Positions 62,401 through 64,000 of a stretch of DNA of 64,000 nucleotides are shown here, in pieces. A model generated the notes under the pieces. The model had not been told where the DNA came from. It searched no databases and saw only the letters and a program-made list of their open reading frames with translations. Position 1 is the first letter of the stretch; the number at the start of each line of letters is the position of its first letter. The stretch lies in NCBI RefSeq assembly GCF_000237805.1, contig NZ_CM001376.1, positions 1,230,349 through 1,294,348 on the forward strand, written 5' to 3'. A program made the position numbers and the translations under genes. Origin of the DNA: Jonquetella anthropi DSM 22815. Lineage in GTDB: Bacteria > Synergistota > Synergistia > Synergistales > Dethiosulfovibrionaceae.

Positions 62401-63079
62401 ACAGCGTCACGTCAAACCCTTCGGAGAGCCTGCCAGACAGAGTGATCGACGCGTCCAATGCTTGAACCGTCACGTTCCCGGCCGGGTCGTTCAGGTCCGG
62501 GCTCACGAGGCCGGACAGGTGAATCGGCACGCCCTGCCACGAAAGGGACGCCTCCAGCTGGCTGAACTTTTCGCCCGGAGCGACGGACAGCCTCTCAACA
62601 GCCCACGGCAGGTCAGTGCCCTGCCAGTCCTCAATCAACACCGTTCCCAACTGAAGGGGGCTGTGAAACGGCTCCTGCTGCTTCTCTGGCTCAGACGGAA
62701 ACGCGGCGTCCACGTCTTTAAAAAATTCGGACAGGTTCCCAGCCGTCAGCCTCAGGCCGGACGACCGAAGGTCGAGCGAGCCGCCCAACGGCGACAGGGA
62801 CAATCGGCTCAGCCCAAAGCGAAGGTCTTTCAGCTCCAGCACGTCAGAACCGCTTTGAGTCCGCAGCGACAGGCCGGTCAGGTCATATCCTGACCCCAAG
62901 TTGCCGCGAAGATCGTCAAACGTCACGTCTAACGGAACGCCGGCCAAGTATTGTTTTCCGTACCGGGACGCCAGACGGGCGCCCCAATCCCCGACGAACA
63001 GCAGAACAGCGCAGGCTGCCACGAGGATAATCAAAACCGTGCAAAGCCCAGCAAGGCTTCGACGATATATTTTTCTCAT
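59489..63079 (-). CDS. AsmA/TamB-like envelope protein
   Basis: This 1196-residue protein has one N-terminal membrane anchor (about 8-31) and then a very long periplasmic region of repeated beta-strand units rich in Gly, Ser, Leu and Lys. Many segments have the form L-x-G-x-x-x-A-x-G-x-x. The arrangement and the C-terminal region with FNVKALNSLLGGIGVLIQGG fit the AsmA/TamB/YhdP superfamily, whose members bridge the two membranes and move phospholipid or assist outer-membrane protein assembly. No paired outer-membrane TamA gene is adjacent. It supports a two-membrane cell. Subfamily is uncertain. Confidence 0.8.
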   Translation of the reverse strand: MRKIYRRSLAGLCTVLIILVAACAVLLFVGDWGARLASRYGKQYLAGVPLDVTFDDLRGNLGSGYDLTGLSLRTQSGSDVLELKDLRFGLSRLSLSPLGGSLDLRSSGLRLTAGNLSEFFKDVDAAFPSEPEKQQEPFHSPLQLGTVLIEDWQGTDLPWAVERLSVAPGEKFSQLEASLSWQGVPIHLSGLVSPDLNDPAGNVTVQALDASITLSGRLSEGFDVTLSGLKLDKLKELERSLEPLQLGGSLSGSVRLVPTKNGWAISGRLSGQDLAALGSLIGSFVLPFKYDGSMASVDGASGTVFGGALAADGTFDAGDPNFPLFLQVKLTGARLDKAPGVKGTGAGVGLGAVDVQLAGPLKELSGKASFSDARLSWQGLTAQKLKGQAAFDLGNADFSLSGQVLGGSLNASGTVGETVKAKASLKGANLSGLSVLLPGVSPKGKVTASASAEGPRQNPNFSLSLQASGLGGKGVTVDSLSAEALGSMEEIKLSSLKAGLFGGSLKASGAFRLASGGLWGDLEASAGGFTAKGLKKGWPASPVSSLGKNSASASVHLQGPKRSAAAKVSAASAVVSGTALKDAVFSADWDGKRLMVNKAGVKLLGGQTDLSGDVTLEADPALNLFGTASKLDLRALGMPLSGFVNGKVKLGGTVSKPQLDAQVNLPQLAVGRLVLQNCVLAASGFGKYSVRLSADGPDGNLLKGEGTFSLPADGAGGTVDLTAELSRFDLSSVVPPMTPLSGLISGQLTAKGSLLQPSVTARVWSDKIQSGAITVLKPEAQAVMTQLDKIDVTMAAGLGDRRPEAKALVTLKNGIKAEFHSSAQGIPLSALVPDAKDVLAGRLSWKVKGKFTPKAGVQADGLVSSDRLGTRWIALDDLSLPMTVRSSVLKIPAGTASLVGAPVTIQATGDLKSQNLKAALDASNIQVDRLVAPFKVPGKFSGAMELHAKADFQMGGLLSGALTGEVIGKDVFINDVPYMKLVTSGSPVKIKKALITFRATPDEVFILPGSTMSAWADDPVFSYVAFSGPVWRQSLESVPGVPKDLLAGSRDTVKLAVNGNFNVKALNSLLGGIGVLIQGGMEGADPKELASGFVQGLIGNAKNQFRDVSFTVAGPYDDLRVDDLKIENEISFARKNDWAYGAGHIGDESKKQETSYSLKFKIPVGPGEGKGSSVGEQATNQILKQIVDSLIQGAEE

Positions 63080-63168
63080 GCCAGTTTCCCTTCTGTCGCC
63101 TAGGCGGCAAACTTTTATTAAAGTCTAAACTGACGGCCGGCTCAAGACAAGGGAAAAACTGACAGTTC

Positions 63169-63212
63169 TTCCGTAATGTAAACCTCGTCGAGTTATTTTC
63201 CGTTACGTAAAA
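63169..63212. repeat. Two similar TTCCGTnAnGTAAA elements between divergent genes
   Basis: TTCCGTAATGTAAA (63169) and TTCCGTTACGTAAA (63198) are 29 bases apart, 12 of 14 identical. The second contains the palindrome TTACGTAA. They lie between the AsmA/TamB-like gene and the glutaredoxin gene and could be regulator sites. Confidence 0.5.
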
Positions 63213-63264
63213 TCGGGGATAGAATACCGGCGGGAAGCCCTCTCGTCGCCAGTAATTTCTTGGG

Positions 63265-63270
63265 TATAAT
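63265..63270 (+). promoter_or_regulatory. Probable -10 box of the glutaredoxin gene
   Basis: A perfect TATAAT 47 bases before the ATG, preceded by TTGGG. A second -10-like TAGAAT is at 63220-63225. No good -35 for either. Confidence 0.5.
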
Positions 63271-63316
63271 AGGACTAACTTCTAGGGGGTTTCCCCCTGA
63301 CGAAAGGAGAACGAAC

Positions 63317-63550
63317 ATGACCATTAAGGTATACTCTTCACCCACTTGCACTTGGTGCGCCAAGCTTAAGGATTACCTGACAAAAAAAGGCGTTGAGTTT
63401 GAGGCAATTGACGTGTCGAAGGACCGGGCCGTCATCAAGGCCCTGGTAGAAAAGACCGGACAGATGGGCGTTCCCGTGACGGAAATCGACGGCGAGTACA
63501 TCATCGGGTTCGACAAGGCAAAACTTGACGCAAAACTTGGTCTGAAATAA
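63317..63550 (+). CDS. Glutaredoxin-like protein
   Basis: This 77-residue thiol-disulphide protein has the active site C11-T-W-C14 in SSPTCTWCAKLKDYL, the cis-proline in MGVPVTEIDG and the IIGFD glycine-rich turn. Size and sequence resemble small glutaredoxins/NrdH-type redoxins that donate electrons to reductases; no ribonucleotide reductase gene is adjacent. ATG 63317 is set by AAAGGAGA 6 bases upstream; a longer reading begins without a ribosome site. Confidence 0.92.
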   Translation: MTIKVYSSPTCTWCAKLKDYLTKKGVEFEAIDVSKDRAVIKALVEKTGQMGVPVTEIDGEYIIGFDKAKLDAKLGLK

Positions 63551-63555
63551 AAAAC

Positions 63556-63590
63556 GGCAGAGCCTTAAAAGGCTCTGCCATTTTATTTTT
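63556..63590. terminator. Terminator after the glutaredoxin gene
   Basis: GGCAGAGCCTT...AAGGCTCTGCC followed by ATTTTATTTTT, with an A-rich left side. It also serves the convergent gene at the window end. Confidence 0.88.
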
Positions 63591-63596
63591 CAGGCT

Positions 63597-64000
63597 TCAG
63601 CAGTTGATGACGAAGTGATCGTACTCGGAAAAGACTTGGAACTCCTCAAAGCCCTCTTCCTTGACGATCTCCTCCACGTCCTCTTCCTTCTCCACGTTGA
63701 AGATGTCCACGCCGTCGGCGGTGTAATTCACCAGCAGGCAGGCGCAGCCTTCTTCCTTCCCCCGCTCGAACATCTGCAGGTACCGCTCCAGCTCAATCAG
63801 ATCGAGGAAAAATACCTCGCCGTCCAGCTTCTCTCCCTCGTCGGCCACGGCCTCCAGATAATCCTGCTGGCGGGAGCGCAGCACCGACTGATACGTGGCC
63901 GGCACGTCGAGCTCCATCGGCTTGTCGAGACGCTCGGAGAAGCTGCCGATCTGCTTACCGTCCAAGTAGATATCCCCGTTGTACAGGATATCCTCTTCGC
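63597..64000 (-). CDS. Acidic protein of unknown function, cut by the window edge
   Basis: Only the C-terminal part (about 133 residues) is inside the window. The frame stays open to the last base, reading ...EEDILYNGDIYLDGKQIGSF, so the TTG at 63965 is probably internal and not the start. The visible part is very acidic (runs such as EKEEDVEEIVKEEGFEEF), with FFLDLIELERYLQMFERGKEEG in the middle and a C-terminal VINC. I do not recognise a family. Confidence 0.7.
   Translation of the reverse strand, partial: EEDILYNGDIYLDGKQIGSFSERLDKPMELDVPATYQSVLRSRQQDYLEAVADEGEKLDGEVFFLDLIELERYLQMFERGKEEGCACLLVNYTADGVDIFNVEKEEDVEEIVKEEGFEEFQVFSEYDHFVINC

Noticed and set aside
59489-63079. Forward-strand open frames within the AsmA/TamB-like gene
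   Set aside because: They have no ribosome sites and shadow a single continuous reverse-strand gene with consistent codon use and a signal anchor.

Overview
The window is about 64 kb of GC-rich bacterial chromosome with dense, short-spaced operons, 59 recognisable genes (two of them damaged or truncated, one cut by the window edge), one clear SAM-I riboswitch, many intrinsic terminators and no tRNA, rRNA, CRISPR array, insertion sequence or prophage that I can see. A late lipid A-type acyltransferase and a 1196-residue AsmA/TamB-like envelope protein point to a two-membrane cell. Several peptide, amino-acid, nucleoside and organic-acid uptake systems, an asparaginase, and the absence of sugar-catabolic or respiratory genes suggest a peptide- and amino-acid-using anaerobe. 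A member of the Synergistota would fit, but that placement is inference from gene style, not from a database match.

Region by region. 1-4.0 kb: a small membrane/coiled-coil protein, an acetyltransferase, a membrane protein on the other strand, then an aspartate-carbamoyltransferase-like enzyme with altered amino-acid-binding residues next to an asparaginase. 4.1-9.6 kb: a complete oligopeptide ABC importer (two permeases, two ATPases, binding protein). 9.7-12.8 kb: a TAXI-type TRAP transporter (binding protein, internal terminator, fused permease). 12.8-18.5 kb: a purine-related block, with a xanthine/guanine phosphoribosyltransferase and a cupin protein divergent from a BMP-type nucleoside ABC importer. 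18.6-21.8 kb: hisS-aspS. 22-27 kb: a Ugp-like ABC importer with a glycerophosphodiester phosphodiesterase. 27.3-28.0 kb: a frameshifted amino-acid-binding protein. 28.2-32.8 kb: a complete Liv-type branched-chain amino-acid ABC importer behind a near-consensus promoter and a structured leader.

33-47.8 kb: gyrB; a polytopic membrane protein; then a long reverse-strand gene string (dCMP deaminase, HD protein, response regulator, histidine kinase, beta-CASP ribonuclease with a long charged tail, tyrS, lipid A-type acyltransferase, an unknown protein). Next come the C-terminal half of an Atg22/UMF1-like transporter, a GIY-YIG protein, a Crp/Fnr-type regulator and an aminotransferase. 48-53 kb: metG-tatD-tgt-tsaC (translation and tRNA modification). 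53-57.3 kb: a PucR/CdaR-type regulator, an amidohydrolase lacking an expected metal histidine, a tandem zinc-finger protein and an aspartokinase. 57.4-64 kb: an unknown secreted protein, metK under a SAM-I riboswitch, the AsmA/TamB-like protein, a glutaredoxin and the C-terminal part of an unknown acidic protein.

A recurring layout is a transporter binding-protein gene separated from its membrane or ATPase genes by an intrinsic terminator (10.8, 14.9 and 31.6 kb), a simple way to make more binding protein than membrane complex. I found no obviously new defence or mobile system. The best leads are the altered carbamoyltransferase, the altered amidohydrolase beside the tandem zinc-finger protein, the tailed beta-CASP nuclease, the liv leader RNA and several palindromic operator candidates.
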